A stretch of 64,000 nucleotides of DNA from Argentina anserina (Eukaryota; Streptophyta; Magnoliopsida; Rosales; Rosaceae), in NCBI RefSeq assembly GCF_933775445.1, contig NC_065876.1, forward strand, positions 17,484,001 to 17,548,000, in the 5' to 3' direction. Positions 46,001 to 57,410 of this stretch are shown in pieces. The translations under genes and the position numbers were made by a program. The notes under the pieces are model-generated. The model did not search any database, was not told the origin of the DNA, and saw only the letters and a program-made list of their open reading frames with translations. Numbering within the stretch: position 1 is the stretch's first letter; each line of letters begins with the position of its first letter.

Positions 46001-47890
46001 GGCAGGAAAGATCAAGCTCGAAACCTGCACAAGAACATCTTCAACATAGCCTAAAGGGACTTTGTTGGAACAATCAGCCAATCGAATCACAACATTATCA
46101 CGTTTCAAATCACCTAGACCTAGGTTCTCATATATATAGTGCGGCATGACATTGATAGATGCACCTAAGTCTAGCATTATCTTTTCAAATGTCATGTTTC
46201 CGATTGTACAAGGGATAGAAAAACTCCCTGGATCCTTAAGCTTTGGTGGTAGCTTCCTTTGGAGCACGGCAGAAACCGTCTCACTCATTGTAACAACCTC
46301 CTTCTCTCGAGTCATCCTCTTGTTGGTGCACAATTCTTTCAAAAACTTAGCATACCTAGGATTATGTTGTATGCATTCAATAAGAGGCATGTTTACTTCC
46401 ACCTTCTTGAAAATGTCGAGCATGGCTTGATCAGAGTCATCCTTCTTTTGCTTGGCAAATCTACTAGGGAAGGGAACACGAGGAAGATCATTAGTTGAAA
46501 CCACACCACTAGAGTTAGGATCCTTACCTTTGTCATGCACGGCATGATCTTCTTTTGGTAGAGGCACGGCATCATTGGCCTTAGAGGAGGCAGGGTCCTT
46601 CTCTAAGTCTTTGGCATTGAAACTCTCGGCTTCTAGTCCTTTAGAAGGCACGGCCTTCTTGTGTTGCTGCAATGGAGAATCCAAGGTCCTTCCACTTCGT
46701 GTCACCATGGCCTTCACGTTCGGATTAGGCTCAGTTTGGCTCGGCAACTTTCCTCCTTCATGGATCTTGCCCATGAAATCGATCACTTGTCTCATCTGCT
46801 TCTTAAGCTTGGTTATGTCCTTAGAATGAGCTTGTTGACCTGTAACTAAGGCTTGAGTAGCAGAGTTTAGATTTTGTTGCCCTTGAGCAAGAGACTTCAA
46901 AAGTTCATCATAATTAGGTGAAGATGCATTATTCGAACCATGAACATTAGAGTTAAAGGGAGTAGAACCTTGAGGTACCTGAGGCCTCACAAACAAACCT
47001 GAAGGACGAGGTCCTTGACCTTGAGCATTGGATGGTTGAGCATTGTTGCTCCAACGAAAATTTGGATGATCTCTAAGTCCAGGGTTGTATGTGTTCGAGT
47101 ATGGATCGTACCTAGGCCTTTGTTGCCCCATAAAGTTCAACTCTTCTTCAGTCATTGCACCATTTGGACAATTGTCAGTCGTGTGATCCTTGAAAGAACA
47201 AATGCCACATGCTTGGTTGGTGCTGCTCGAACCATTGAATGCCTTGACTAGCACGTCAAGCTTCCTTTCTAAAGTAGCCATCTGATTTCTTGCATCAACA
47301 TCATACACCCCACGGCTCTTGCTTCCTCTCTTCTCCTTGGAACTAAATTGGCGATTGTTGTCAGCCAAGTCATCAATCAAGGTGTAAGCTTCTTGACCGG
47401 TCTTGTTCATGAAGGTGCAGCCACATGCCGAATCCACCATGCTCTTATTGGTGGTGTCGAGTCCTTCATAGAAGAATTGCACCAAGTCATCCAACGTAAT
47501 ACCATGGTGAGGGCACTTCCTTTGTAGTTCCTGAAATTCCTCCCAAGCCTCATAGAGTGAGTCACCATCCTTTTGAGTGAAGTTCTGAATCTCCCTCCTA
47601 AGTCTTTTCGTGAGTTGAGCAGGGAAGAATTGCTTCAAGAACCTCCTAGTCATTTCGTCCCATGTAGTGATGATTCCTGCAGGCAAAGAATACAACCAAC
47701 GTTTAGCATCATCCTTAAGGGTAAATGGGAACAAAAGCAACCTCAAGCCTTCTTGAGAAAGATGATGAATCGATTGGAGCTTGCAAATGTCCAAGAACTC
47801 CCTAAGGTGAACATTAGGGTCTTCCATTGAAGAACCAGAGCAATTGAACAGGAATGGAGAAGTTAGCTTCATCAGGTGGAGTGAAAGCAA
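43055..47890 (-). CDS. Athila-type gag-pol polyprotein, main open frame
   Basis: The 1611-residue ORF has, in order: retrotransposon gag (about 20-180, with [15 protein letters not shown]), a CCHC knuckle ([14 protein letters not shown], 228-241), an aspartic protease with the DLGAS motif (574-578), a reverse transcriptase with FMDD (1032-1035), RNase H (about 1178-1276), and an integrase with a zinc site (H1369, H1376, C1407, C1410) and catalytic D1439, D1498 and E1534 (35 residues between the last two). In RNase H the sequence jumps from LMTKKE to IKDKKGS; relatives have about 20 more residues there, so a catalytic stretch appears lost. The true N-terminus lies upstream in another frame (48173-47814). 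Confidence 0.92.
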   Translation of the reverse strand: MLSLHLMKLTSPFLFNCSGSSMEDPNVHLREFLDICKLQSIHHLSQEGLRLLLFPFTLKDDAKRWLYSLPAGIITTWDEMTRRFLKQFFPAQLTKRLRREIQNFTQKDGDSLYEAWEEFQELQRKCPHHGITLDDLVQFFYEGLDTTNKSMVDSACGCTFMNKTGQEAYTLIDDLADNNRQFSSKEKRGSKSRGVYDVDARNQMATLERKLDVLVKAFNGSSSTNQACGICSFKDHTTDNCPNGAMTEEELNFMGQQRPRYDPYSNTYNPGLRDHPNFRWSNNAQPSNAQGQGPRPSGLFVRPQVPQGSTPFNSNVHGSNNASSPNYDELLKSLAQGQQNLNSATQALVTGQQAHSKDITKLKKQMRQVIDFMGKIHEGGKLPSQTEPNPNVKAMVTRSGRTLDSPLQQHKKAVPSKGLEAESFNAKDLEKDPASSKANDAVPLPKEDHAVHDKGKDPNSSGVVSTNDLPRVPFPSRFAKQKKDDSDQAMLDIFKKVEVNMPLIECIQHNPRYAKFLKELCTNKRMTREKEVVTMSETVSAVLQRKLPPKLKDPGSFSIPCTIGNMTFEKIMLDLGASINVMPHYIYENLGLGDLKRDNVVIRLADCSNKVPLGYVEDVLVQVSSLIFPADFYVIDMEPTEADDKEVPILLGRPFMRTARTKIDVFSGSLTFEFDGEVISFNIFEAMRYPLLELSDCFSVDILDSLADNYLDTLAHDELALTIAQGAGYTSDGSNISVLEANDAVPSFILENVTSLEVAREVSFVSPSPILLTTNKNLPSVVQAPKLDLKVLPDHLKYAFLGEKDTLPMIISSALNEEQEERLIEVLKRHKTAIGWTLADIKGISPTMCVHRILLEDGAKPTKEGQRRLHPPMMQVVKDEITKLHDCGVIYPISDSRWISPIQVVPKKSGITVVKNKDNELVPQRTVTGHRVCIDYRKLNATTRKNHMPLPFIDQMLERLAGHSFYCFLDGYSGYNQISVAEEDQEKTTFTCPFGTFAYRRMPFGLCNAPGTFQRYMYHIFSEYIGSKIEVFMDDFSVYGEDFETCLENVELVLKRCEETNLVLNWEKCHFMVTQGIVLGHIVSSRGIEVDKSKIDLVRHLPLPTSVRDVRSFLGHAGFYRRFIKDFSKIARPMSSLLQKDIPFHFDDDCKHAFETLKQLLMSAPIMAPPDWSLPFELMCDASDYAVGAVLGQRKDKQPYAIYYASRTLNDAQQNYTTTEKELLAVIFALDKFRFYLLQSKVIVYTDHAALKYLMTKKEIKDKKGSDNVVADHLSRLVRDAEPLAIQESFPDEQLFQVEVSEPWYADIVNYLVSKQFPDTLSHAQKNRLKALAKYYVWDEPYLWKHCVDQIIRRCVPEYEHHSILTFCHSESCGGHFGSRRTALKVLECGFFWPTIFKDAYHFCMTCDRCQRMGNLGSRDQMPMTPIIHVEIFDCWGIDFMGPFPSSNGFLYILVCVDYVSKWVEAKATRTNDSRVVADFLRSNIFSRFGMPRVIISDGGSHFCNRTIEALLKKYGIKHKVATPYHPQTSGQVELSNREIKRILEKSVGPSRKDWSQRLDDALWAYRTAYKTPLGMSPFRLVYGKACHLPVELEHRAWWAVKNFNMNIDEA

Positions 47891-48173
47891 TGCATGAAGG
47901 TGATTCAGGAGTGGTGGGAATGAATGCGTTCTTTAGTGCCATTGGAGCACCAACAGGAATTATGTCACGGCCCGCAATTGTGTCTAAGTCTGAATTGAAG
48001 ACGAAGGGGAAGGACAGATCTTCCTCTTCTTCTGATCTAGGTGAAGAGTTTAAGATTGAATTGCTTGGAGATGTTTCGAAATTTAAAGGTCTACTTATGA
48101 ATGAGTTGTTTAAATCTCGAAGTGTTTGAATTCGATCCTTGAGCTCTTGTGTCTTCTTAGAAAATTCGGACAT
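47814..48173 (-). pseudogene. N-terminus of Athila gag, frameshifted
   Basis: It starts MSEFSKKTQELKDRIQTLRD at 48173 and proceeds through an acidic SPRSEEEEDLSF segment to [16 protein letters not shown]. The following gag sequence ([14 protein letters not shown]) is in the other frame, so a small indel near 47850 separates them. Confidence 0.75.
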
Positions 48174-48920
48174 GTATAGTACCTGTTGTACGAAAGTTAA
48201 ATAGTTAGCATTGAAGAATACACAATGAACACATGTAATTCGTGCCTTCCCTTAGTTACACACGCACACTTATGGGGAAGGACACGGCAACTATGTCAAG
48301 TTTACAAGAGTTAGTTCTTTACATTTACAAAAGTTCATACAATTCACAAGTTCTTTTTGCTGTTTCAATGATTGAACGATCGATTGATTCTAAGTTGTAA
48401 ATCAAGGTGGACGTGCGGCCTAAGTATGGATGCCTAGACACAAGATCAAGTCTTTGTTTCAGAAGGCCTTGTAGCTCAATCAGAGATAGTGAACATGGTA
48501 GGACTCATTTTTTGAACTAAGGAGAGCGAACTCCCTATCGACTCCATCACCGAGATGTATGTCAGTCGGTAGTTCTCTGAGATCCAATTTTGGTCCCATG
48601 CACCAGAGTAATAAGAGAGCGTGCCCCTTACTCAGCTGGACTTAACCTCATGTGTTAGACAAATCTCCAAGTGTTAATAAAAGCCGCCCTCGACCTCATG
48701 CAAACTCGAGAGCTAGCATGAAGGGTTAAGGCTAATATTAACAAAAGGGACTTTACCTATTCCGTTCGATTTACAACCTACAACAATCATTCACTCAAGC
48801 ATCAAAACAACAACCTAAGATATATTTACTATATGTTACAATGAAATAAGATAAGAATATACAAATGTACAATATAAACAATGAATTCGTAGTAAAAGTT
48901 AGGGATCCATCTCTAATGGA
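48174..48920 (-). other. Athila 5' leader
   Basis: It is the untranslated region between primer site and gag on the minus strand. No ORF is supported. Confidence 0.6.
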
Positions 48921-48938
48921 TCCCCAGCAACGGCGCCA
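48921..48938 (-). other. Primer-binding site, tRNA-Asp type
   Basis: The plus strand TCCCCAGCAACGGCGCCA matches the 3' end of plant tRNA-Asp (TCCCCGGCAACGGCGCCA) at 17 of 18 positions and lies two bases from the 5' LTR at 48941. This primer is usual in Athila and related clades. Confidence 0.85.
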
Positions 48939-48940
48939 TT

Positions 48941-50501
48941 TGATGAATGCTCGATTACTCGACATCAATATTTAACCCTGAACACATCATAGTAGTATAA
49001 AGCAAGAGGGTATCGTTCACAAACCGGGGATCCAGCCAGGGCTTAGGATCACAACACTTCCACGAATTCATAAAGGGTTTAAGGTTTGATATAGATTTTG
49101 GATTGAGTTATAAAAACAGTAAAAAAACCTAAGCTAATATATACATGTGATCAACCAACCAACATATAAACAATCACCAAACAAATCATGTAAAAGCCAT
49201 CGAATTCCCTTCTCATTCATGTTCATGCCGTAGGTGTTAAGGTTCCAAGCTAAGTTCGATCATGCATCAAGTTCCTACTTGGTTCCTAATACATGGATAC
49301 ATTCGAGCTCAACTACTTGTCTTGCTACGAAATCTAACATGCCAAGTCATCATGCAATTACATACCACATAGAGAAATCAACATGTTTTAAGTACCTATC
49401 CTATGCTGAACTTAGAATCAACAATCGGTGAAAAACCAAAGAACAATTACTCAACTACTTGTATCATAATCGTTACTAACTTTGAATGATTAACATATGC
49501 AACATCAACTACTTGTCTTAATCACACATGCAATGTAAGAACATATCGAAATTTGATTAAGGACATAGAACAATAACTCACGGCATCAAAACAGAAATCA
49601 TTGAAATAGAAATAGAAATCTTTTAATTCATACACAATTCGAAAGAACAACTATCTCATAGACAAGATTGAATTGAACTTTAACAAAACCAAAACAGAAA
49701 TCATCCAAGAACAAGAAAACATAAAACCAAAATAAGACATGAAGATCATAGAGTTACACTTTGATATATTCCTACGGGGTTTATTCCAAGCAAACAAAGA
49801 TCCTAGGCTACTTGCTTCGAATCCAAAGGGTGGAAAAGGATGAATTTCGGTTTTAGGATTTCTTGGAGGATGGGAGAGTGTTTCGGCAGAGCTATGGCTG
49901 TTGCTTTATGTGTAGGCTGATGATGTCTTGAATGGAGAGGCCGGCCTCTATATATAGAGGTTTAGGAAGCCTTCTTGCCGTGCCAAAAGGAGATAGAATC
50001 CAATTGGGAAACTGAAATCCTCTTTGTTATGGATTTGATTTATGTACTCCATATCCAACTTGATGTACGAAACCAAGTCCAATAGGGAGATCACTTTAAG
50101 GGCTGCACGGCAATCTCTTGGTCCAACTAGGAGTAGCTAGGCCGGCCTCCTCTTCTCCTTGTTCAACTCGAATATGATTTCCTTGTTCAACTAGGAATGC
50201 ATCTCGGCCACTCTTCTTTCTTTCCAAATATGATTTGTCTTTCCTGAAAAGAAATCGTCGATTAAGGAATAGGAAAGAATGAAAATAGGAAAATAGAATC
50301 ATAGTCGAGTAAGGAATCCTAGCTCAATCAGGAGTTCTAACACTTAGCACAATTTCATCATCAAATCATTCTAAATTCGAAATAGCTCTACCTAGAATAT
50401 AGAAATGACAAATATGAACCTAAAACAACTAAATAAGAAGTAGCAAAGCATAAGAATAGGGCATATATACATTAAGAACGTCACACTTTGTGCTCCTATC
50501 A
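48941..50501 (-). repeat. Athila-type 5' LTR (right copy)
   Basis: It is 1561 bp, TG...CA, about 99 percent identical to the left copy. Confidence 0.93.
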
Positions 50502-50506
50502 GGTAA

Positions 50507-51038
50507 CCAGAAGGGTTACTTAATTTCTCATGAGCGCTTCTTTTCATATTTCTTTGGGACAACCAGATGGGCCGTCCATTGACTCATGAGTGCATTTATA
50601 TTTGTTTGATTTGTGGATTTTTGTATATATATATTAATATGCGAGTTATATTTTCATTTTACTCATACGAGCTGTAAAGCTTACCGGGTTTGTGTTTACA
50701 ATCCCGGTGCACCAATTTGATGGTGTAGTGGATAACTCCGCAGGTGTGGATTAGCGGGAATTGACGGACCGCTCAGAGGACTCGAAGTTATTTATCTCCA
50801 GCTTGTGTGAGGATTTTGTGTGACTATCTTGTGAGTTTGTTGTGAGGATTACGCAATTTCAATTGTTATAATATTGAATTATAATTTGGGTTGTAATAAT
50901 TGGTTTTTCTGAGTTGTATTGAGAACTCAGTAATGATCCGCTGTGCATTTTAAATGATTTCGATTTCATTGAAATTGTTTAGTGTTTAACGACTTTGGAA
51001 TTTTGAGTTTTTAAGCTTGAAATTTTAGGGTCGTTAAA
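50507..51038 (+). repeat. Tekay-like LTR, 3' part
   Basis: It continues the LTR broken at 39294 and parallels 1166-1738 at the window start. It ends GGGTCGTTAAA where the other copy has GGGTCGTTACA, a single change in the terminal CA. Confidence 0.85.
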
Positions 51039-51082
51039 GTTGGTATCAGAGCCTAAGTGCGTATTTGGCGATTATCTATACC
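50829..51082 (+). repeat. Left arm of a 254 bp inverted repeat
   Basis: It spans the last 210 bp of the LTR, the TGGTATCAGAGC primer site at 51041-51052 and 30 bp of leader ending GATTATCTATACC. The other arm is 53033-53285 in inverse orientation, nearly identical. Confidence 0.92.
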
Positions 51083-52199
51083 AACGCATTCGGCTAAAAT
51101 AACTTCTCTGCAAGCAGTAATATAATTGATTACTCTTTATTGTAAAATTTATCCCTTGTTGAACACTTCAGTCAACTTCCCTTTATCCAAAAATAAACAA
51201 TCTGATGCATAGAGGAAAAGAACCTCTAAGTCTCCAACACTAACGCCACTTGCACTTGAAAAGAAAATTTAGTCCTCAACCATTTCTTTACCAGTTAGAA
51301 GGTACTTTTCACGACCAAATCGTTAAAACATCATTAAGCTAAGGTCATCTCATACCTTACCTTCAATAGAGTTACTTCACCGCCATTGCGTCTCATTTGG
51401 ACCTGTCGCATTGTGAAGTTCAAATCCCCAACACCAAATAATTAAATCCTGAAAGACCAGCGTTCTCATTTAAATGCTCATCTAGCAAATAATTAATTCA
51501 TATCGCCACTTTGAGATTTCTCTATCACCTTATATTTCTTGCTCAGCCAAGAACAATGCGTAACATCAATTGTCTATAGCCGAACCAAAACAAGTTTAGA
51601 ATGTCACGTCGACAAAATGTGAATCTCAATTCAATAATTGTATTACCACTTTATGGACGTATCATACGCCCTACCACTCTGTTACCAATAGCGTTAGAGA
51701 TGTTAGTCACGAAAATTTTCGTTAACCACCTCCAACCTATGGTCTACACATCTCTTACCTGAACATAATATCTCAACCTTGTTAGGCTTCAACTTAGATT
51801 AGTTGCATAACTAAAATCTAGTCCTTAACATTTAAACACTGAACATCCCTCAATATAGGGTCAACGCTCTCTATCACGACTCCTTGATAGTTCTCTGCCC
51901 TGATAGGAAATTATGTACTCAAACCTGTTAGCATTCCAGTATCTGGATCGCATGTCAAACTCAGAGAGTATTGTAGCCTCTCTAAGCTGATCGTACAGTC
52001 ATTAAGTCTTTGAATTTATTTGTCTCATCCATACGACGTCTTCGTTATAGGGGCTATAACACAGTATCTCCTGAAACGTCTCACTTTACTCTGATATCAC
52101 AACGATGTCTGTGATAGCTACTTCAAATCCACATACTCAACATATGCCATGACTCAAGCTCTCATGGCATTATCCGCCTCGAGTCAAAGATACGAAACT
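51083..52199. other. Tekay-like interior, origin unclear
   Basis: It lies between the primer site and recognisable antisense protease. No frame on either strand gives a domain that I can name; it may be decayed or scrambled gag-pol. Confidence 0.35.
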
Positions 52200-52805
52200 C
52201 TAGTTTCCTGGGTCTACGAATGAACCCACCATGTCAAAACAATCAATCACCGTGTACTGCGTACTCAACCAATCAATTCCTATGATCACATCATAGGGAT
52301 TATCCGGAATCACGACCAAATAAGCAGAGAACTCTCCACTTCCAATCACAATAGGACATGCCTTTCATTGTCTCCAATTCGAGGAACACTCCAAATGCGA
52401 AGTGACACACAAAGAATTTCTCATAGATGTAGGAGTCAATCTTACCATCTCCTCTACCGAACTATCACTAATAAGTGTCGATATCATCTTCTTCTCTTTC
52501 TCAAGGTACTCAATCATCTCAAAGTAGATTATGATGCCCTCGATCCAGTGGTCCACTACCATATGATCCAGGCCTCTATGAAATAAGACGTTGACAAACG
52601 ATTAAAGTCCTTGATTAACTTAACACACGACTATCGTCGTCTCTAACGACAGCAGCAGGGTCAACCTGTTCTGCCTGTGGAGCAACCTCCTCGTAAAGGT
52701 TCTCCACATTGCGGACTCGGCCTGCAACCCTACCTCGACCGCGACCTCCCGTCCGTCCTCGGCCCTGTTCACGGCCCTTTTTCCAAATTCATCACCATTC
52801 AACAA
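52200..52805 (-). pseudogene. Tekay-like gag start and protease relics
   Basis: On the minus strand 52805-52620 reads an arginine- and glycine-rich start followed by VRNVENLYEEVAPQAEQVDP, like gypsy gag N-termini. The stretch 52352-52212 reads VVIPDNPYDVIIGIDWLSTQ and YTVIDC, the end of a gypsy protease domain. Most gag is missing between them and stops interrupt the frames. Their orientation matches the right-hand inverted LTR end, not the left-hand LTR. Confidence 0.7.
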
Positions 52806-53032
52806 TTAAAACTCAGTCATACATGTGAAGTCTCGAATTCGACAAAATAGATCCAACCAATATCAATCATGAAATTTCAGAAGAAGGTGAATCATCGGAG
52901 TATCGTCACAATACTCTCTACAGGACCAAACCATAAGGTATGGCTCCTAACACTCTCGCGTACCCGACAACACCTCAATACCGAGGAGCATGTGATGGGT
53001 GCCCGCCTGCAGTCGGATCATCGCTCCCGGAT

Positions 53033-53285
53033 GGTATAGATAATCGCCAAATACGCACTTAGGCTCTGATACCAACTTTAACGACCCTAAAATTTCAAGC
53101 TTAAAAACTCAAAATTCCAAAGTCGTTAAACACTAAACAATTTCAATGAAATCGAAATCATTTAAAATGCACAGCGGATCATTACTAGTTCTCAATACAA
53201 CTCAGAAAAACCAATTATTACAACTCAAATTATAATTCAATATTATAACAATTGAAATTGCGTAATCCTCACAACAAACTCACAA
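53033..53285 (-). repeat. Right arm of the inverted repeat, truncated LTR end
   Basis: It is the reverse complement of 50829-51082, with leader, primer site (GCTCTGATACCA on the plus strand) and LTR end. The LTR is cut at 53285; Harbinger sequence resumes there. Confidence 0.92.
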
Positions 53286-53697
53286 TAAGAATGAACCAAA
53301 GCAAGTGAGAAAAGTAATATGAAAAACTTTTATAATTGAATGATGGAAACACTAGTAGAGCCAGAATTAAGATAAAATGCAAACATCCATTTATGATTCT
53401 TTGGAATCCCAGAACACTAGTTTGGAACAAAATAATCAATTTAATAGTCAAACAATTTAATAGGTAGCTATCTACTTATTCATTAATCACCATCCAATTT
53501 AAAGGATAGATCCCATTGTCAATTCAGTAACCATTATCAAATCAAAACAATAACCATTACCAATTTAAAGTAAGCACCATATCATATCAAAACAGTTTAA
53601 GTAATCAAGCACCATATCAATTATCAAATTCCAATGCATAAAGAAAATAAATATAAAGAAAACTGACATCCATTGCATATAATTAAAAAGTACAAAT
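53286..53697. other. Harbinger interior between insertion and transposase
   Basis: AT-rich sequence with no ORF of note. It was adjacent to the Myb/SANT start codon before the insertion. Confidence 0.4.
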
Positions 53698-55184
53698 TTA
53701 TTCATACAAATATTGTGATAAGTCATAACATTCAACAAACATTATATGGAAATGGTGAGTAATTTCCGAAATGATACCACAAGACATATAAAAAGAGGAC
53801 AAATTATCTAGATTCTCTACTTCCTCTCCATCTATCAAACATCTCAGTGGCAAGGTATCCCTCCATGCACTCCACTCATCTGATGTCTCAACTGTAGTAA
53901 TGTAGTCATTGACCTCTACATTTTCATTCACATGTTCATTGTCATATAAATGCTCGATTGGGTCTACTGACATTTATGTTCTAATGAAGTTGTGGAGCAT
54001 ACAACATACCGAAATAATTCAACATTGTGTTATCATGTCATAAAAAGATGGACTCCTGAGAATTGCCCAACGCATTTTCAACAGTCCAAAACATCTTTCA
54101 ATGACATTTCTAGCACTTGAGTGTTTCATATTTCAAAACTCTTTTGCTGATGTAGGTCGATGTCCATCTCTCCACTCATTAAGATGATATTTTTGTCCTC
54201 TAAATGGTGCAAGGAAACCTTTACCATTAGTGTAGCCACCATCGACTAAATAGTAATTACCTACATTTTATAAACACGGAAAATATTATATTCTAATGAT
54301 GTGCTTCAAAATTCAGGTTATTTTAATATACCAATTGAGGTTCAAAGGATTACCATTTGGAACTTTTAATCCATTCCTTCTAGTTATAGCATCTCTAAGG
54401 ACTCGACCATCATGTGCCGAACCTTCCCAACCCGGCAAAACATAAATGAATTGTAGCTCAGGAAAGCAAACTCCCAACACATTTGTTGCAACTTCATTTT
54501 TCCTTGTCCTATACCTTGGTTTGTCTTTCTCAGGTACACACACTCTTATATGTATTCCATCTAATGCTCCTAAGCAGTTCTACATAACAAAAAACTATTC
54601 ATAATCTTATAAAAGAAAATCTGAATGTTATACTTTATATATAGAAACACAAAACTAAAACGTACCTTAAACCACTTCCACTTATAATCCGTAGAGTCCT
54701 CATGTATCGATTCCGGTGTTTTCCAAAAGTCTTTTTAACATCGAATTATTGCTTTTAGACACTCATGGAAATATTTGCTAACAGTTCGACCAGATCTATG
54801 AAAATGAAATTTTATGACTCAATTTTTATGGTGGTGTGCAAGAATGTTTAAGAACATTGCAACCATCTCTTCTACTGACATATTCATAGTCCCCCTCAGT
54901 TGACCTTTAGTTGTAAGAATTTGACATATTTTATGAAATGTCATCCTATCCATCCTTAGTTGATCAATACATATTACGTCACTCTCATAAACAAGTTCAT
55001 ATAGATGTGATAATTGCCTAAACACTCTTGTTGGTGAATGTTGATATGTGATGCGTTTTCGGGTTCCTAAGAATGCATTAGCATAACCCACAGCACAAAC
55101 AACAAAAATAACTCGAAGAATGACAATCAATTTGTTTATGATAACAAGTATCTTATGTTTTGTCGACAAACCTAAACGAGCCAT
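53698..55184 (-). pseudogene. HARBI1-type transposase, degenerate
   Basis: Exon pieces on the minus strand: 55184-about 54667, 54580-54354 and 54260-53698. They read MARLGLSTKHK, then MDRMTFHKICQILTTKGQLR (N-terminal helical region), [11 protein letters not shown] (first Asp), then [10 protein letters not shown] and [27 protein letters not shown] (second Asp), and SARNVIERCFGLLKMRW (Glu). All three DDE residues can be located. At least three premature stops (after HHHKN, after AIIRC, after SAKEF) and a late frame change break it. It would cut the element ends if intact; here it is dead. Confidence 0.82.
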
Positions 55185-56322
55185 TTGTCTACAAAAAAAA
55201 ACAAATAGCAACAAAGAACAATCTCAGCATAAGATATTAGGATAAGCATATATGATTAGATTAAAGTACAACAATGTAATAATAAGAAAAATAAGACAAA
55301 CTCTCAAACATCTCAGAAACACAAATCATTGCAAACACAATGAGCAACAAACTCCTATTAGAAGAGCTACTTGAAAAGAATGATAGCTTTTCTGTTTTTT
55401 CAAATACAAGACAAGACCTCAATGTAAAGTACTTCTAGCTCTAGGCCAAAGGACTTCACTACTTAGTATTAGTTTTGCCTAGTTAGTTTCATTTCAGGGT
55501 ATGACTGCTCTTGTCACTAGTGGAACCAAAGGCATCAGGTTAGTCTTCTCCTTCATTTTTACTTGGGTCTTATTTCTTTTCATGAGCTCTAATATTACCT
55601 TTTATAGCTCAATTTTATACTTTTGCCTATTCACTAGCCTATATTCAATATTAAACATCAAGATTTTTAAGAATCTGATTAATCATACTTAATTAATCTC
55701 TTCATTTCTTAAAATCCCTCTTTACCAACTGAAGAATCAGTTCCTTCTATTAACCTTATTCTATTTTTAACAAGATCTATCTCTCCAGAAAACCTGGTAA
55801 TCAAATATTCATATTGTTTTCACAGATGTCTTGCCCGTCTTTATTTTCTGGTCCAACAAACATATATGCCAACCTTATTCGCGTAAACTCTTCACCAAAC
55901 TTCATGTCTTGTTTCTAGTTCATAGATATATTTGCTATTTCCAAGTATTGTAGAAATAAGAACTCTAGATTTTGAGACAGATTGGAGTAAAGAGAACAAA
56001 GAAATTGAAGAAGCAAAAGTAATAATAAGGGCGTTTATCATACCTTAGCACACATAAAATGAAGAAGAAGAAGGCATCAGTCACACCAGACCAAGAACAA
56101 GTAGAAAAAGGCAACAGTCGCACTAGACCAGGAACAAACAGAGAGTGAGGCGCATTTGTTTTGTTTTGGATCGATTGGATTTTTAGGGTTATTAAAAGGG
56201 TATTTTTGGATTATCAAGAAAACCTGAGGAGAATTTGGGAATTATATTTTGATTGAGGGATATAGCAGAATGAATACCATGTCCTCCCCCCCTAAAAAAT
56301 CGTGGGAGTGAATCCTGAACTT
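55185..56322. other. Harbinger right subterminal region
   Basis: No supported gene. It is AT-rich, with short ORFs only (for example 55501-55692). Confidence 0.4.
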
Positions 56323-56550
56323 TTAGTGGGACCCGCACTCATTCCACTCCGAGTTGGGTTAGTAAACACCCCAATTGTAAGAGAAACGGAAACACTCCTT
56401 GGAGAATCATTCTGATTATTGATAAGTAAACGTGCCCTTAGTGGGACCCGCACTCATTCCACTCCTTTGGGTTAGTAAACACCCCAATTGTAAGAGAAAC
56501 AAAAACACTCCTTGGAGAATCATTCTGTTTACTGATAAGTAAACGTGCCC
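56323..56550. repeat. Tandem duplication of the Harbinger right terminus
   Basis: Unit 1 (56323-56437) and unit 2 (56438-56550) both start TTAGTGGGACCCGCACTCAT and end AAGTAAACGTGCCC. They differ by a few substitutions and a small indel. Each ends in a usable terminal inverted repeat. Confidence 0.88.
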
Positions 56551-57182
56551 AAAACGCAGTCCCTCTCTGACTCTCTCTCAATCCCAATCTAAACTCAAGC
56601 ATGTGTGAACTAAATATTATGAATGTTTGTAGAGTCCCTCTCTCGATAGTGAATGGGCAGCAAAAGAGCCACTCCCTTTTCCTCTCGCAATGAGTACTGA
56701 GTGATGCAACTTTCTTCCACAAGGGATAAATCCACAGAGATGACCATCCCTTGCAAAATCTAAAGATCATTCATCCACCAAGAATTAAGTAATCAACCAT
56801 TCAGCCTTCTTTAAGAGACGACATATCAACTTGATTCAAGGGGTTCATCGGCAGATCTCTCTATGTTAAAGTCGTTTTTCCTATGAGTTTTGACGTTAAA
56901 CTCTCCGTTAGCAGCCATATGAAAGTAGGGTACGTGTCAATTATTAATTGGCTTTGGTCACCTAGCCCTGACCAGCTAAGTTTCTTCTATTCTCTAATAC
57001 TTAAACCGTTTGCATTTTTTGGAATATTAAAAAATTTCAATAAAATATCCAATTAAGTAAATTATGTCATTTTATCTTCTTCTTTTTTTTATTAAAAACA
57101 TACTTCATTAAAATTAAGCTAAGGAGAATACGTCCAGAAGCAGAGAGACTCAAAACCGAGCTCTCAAATCGAGCTCCCAATA
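56551..57182. other. Intergenic region between two transposons
   Basis: No gene is supported. An imperfect inverted counterpart of 34110-34180 lies at 56920-56990 (CCTAGCCCTGACCAGCTAAG). Confidence 0.35.
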
Positions 57183-57410
57183 TGTAACGACTAACGAGTC
57201 TATATAGTATATTATGGGTTGTGCCTCATTGTAACGGGTTATTAGACTCTGGGTAGTCTTTTAAACGGGTCTCTATGATTTTATCTATTACTATATAAGG
57301 CAATCTATTTTCTTTGTTATTACTTCATTTCCTTAGTTAGTTTCTTTAGATTTCTCTCTTTTCCTTATCTAATTATGATTTGTCATGGATTTGATTCCAG
57401 AATTGTTACA
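57183..57410 (+). repeat. Left LTR of the small element
   Basis: TGTAACGA...TTGTTACA, 228 bp, directly followed by a tRNA-Met-like primer site at 57413-57424. Confidence 0.7.

Larger units (their letters stand above)
39295..50501 (-). mobile_element. Athila-type Ty3/gypsy retrotransposon, nearly complete
   Basis: An 11.2 kb element lies between direct GGTAA target duplications (39290-39294 and 50502-50506). The LTRs are 39295-40864 (1570 bp) and 48941-50501 (1561 bp), both TG...CA. On the minus strand the order is 5' LTR at right, primer site 48921-48938, gag-pol 48173-42686, non-coding 1.8 kb, polypurine tract and 3' LTR at left. By eye the LTRs differ by about 16 substitutions and 3 indels, roughly 1 percent, so the insertion is recent. 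The coding region carries a gag frameshift, an RNase H deletion and an in-frame stop, so it looks unable to move on its own. Confidence 0.93.
36908..53285 (+). mobile_element. Tekay-like gypsy element, rearranged and palindromic
   Basis: It starts TGTAATAACCC at 36908. The LTR runs to 39294, is interrupted by the Athila element, and resumes at 50507-51038, about 2.9 kb in all, followed by a tRNA-Met primer site. From 53285 back to 53033 an inverted copy of the LTR end, primer site and leader occurs, and gag and protease relics between them read on the minus strand. There is no reverse transcriptase or integrase. Long LTRs, the Met primer and the DVIIGIDWL protease end suit Tekay/Del chromoviruses, but the clade call is inference. 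No clean target duplication is visible, as the right part is truncated. Confidence 0.75.
34231..56437 (-). mobile_element. PIF/Harbinger transposon, host of the nested elements
   Basis: The left end AGGCCACGTTTACT and the right end (reverse complement GGGCACGTTTACT) form terminal inverted repeats, and TTA lies outside both (34228-34230 and 56438-56440), the 3 bp target duplication of this superfamily. It carries both expected genes on the minus strand: a Myb/SANT-like protein (35238-36891) and a HARBI1-type transposase (53698-55184). Removing the nested insertion 36908-53285 leaves roughly 5.8 kb, normal for the family. A second terminal copy at 56438-56550 makes the exact right end ambiguous. 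Confidence 0.8.

Noticed and set aside
43295..47251. Plus-strand ORFs opposite the Athila polyprotein
   Set aside because: They are antisense shadows of a well-supported 1611-residue frame.
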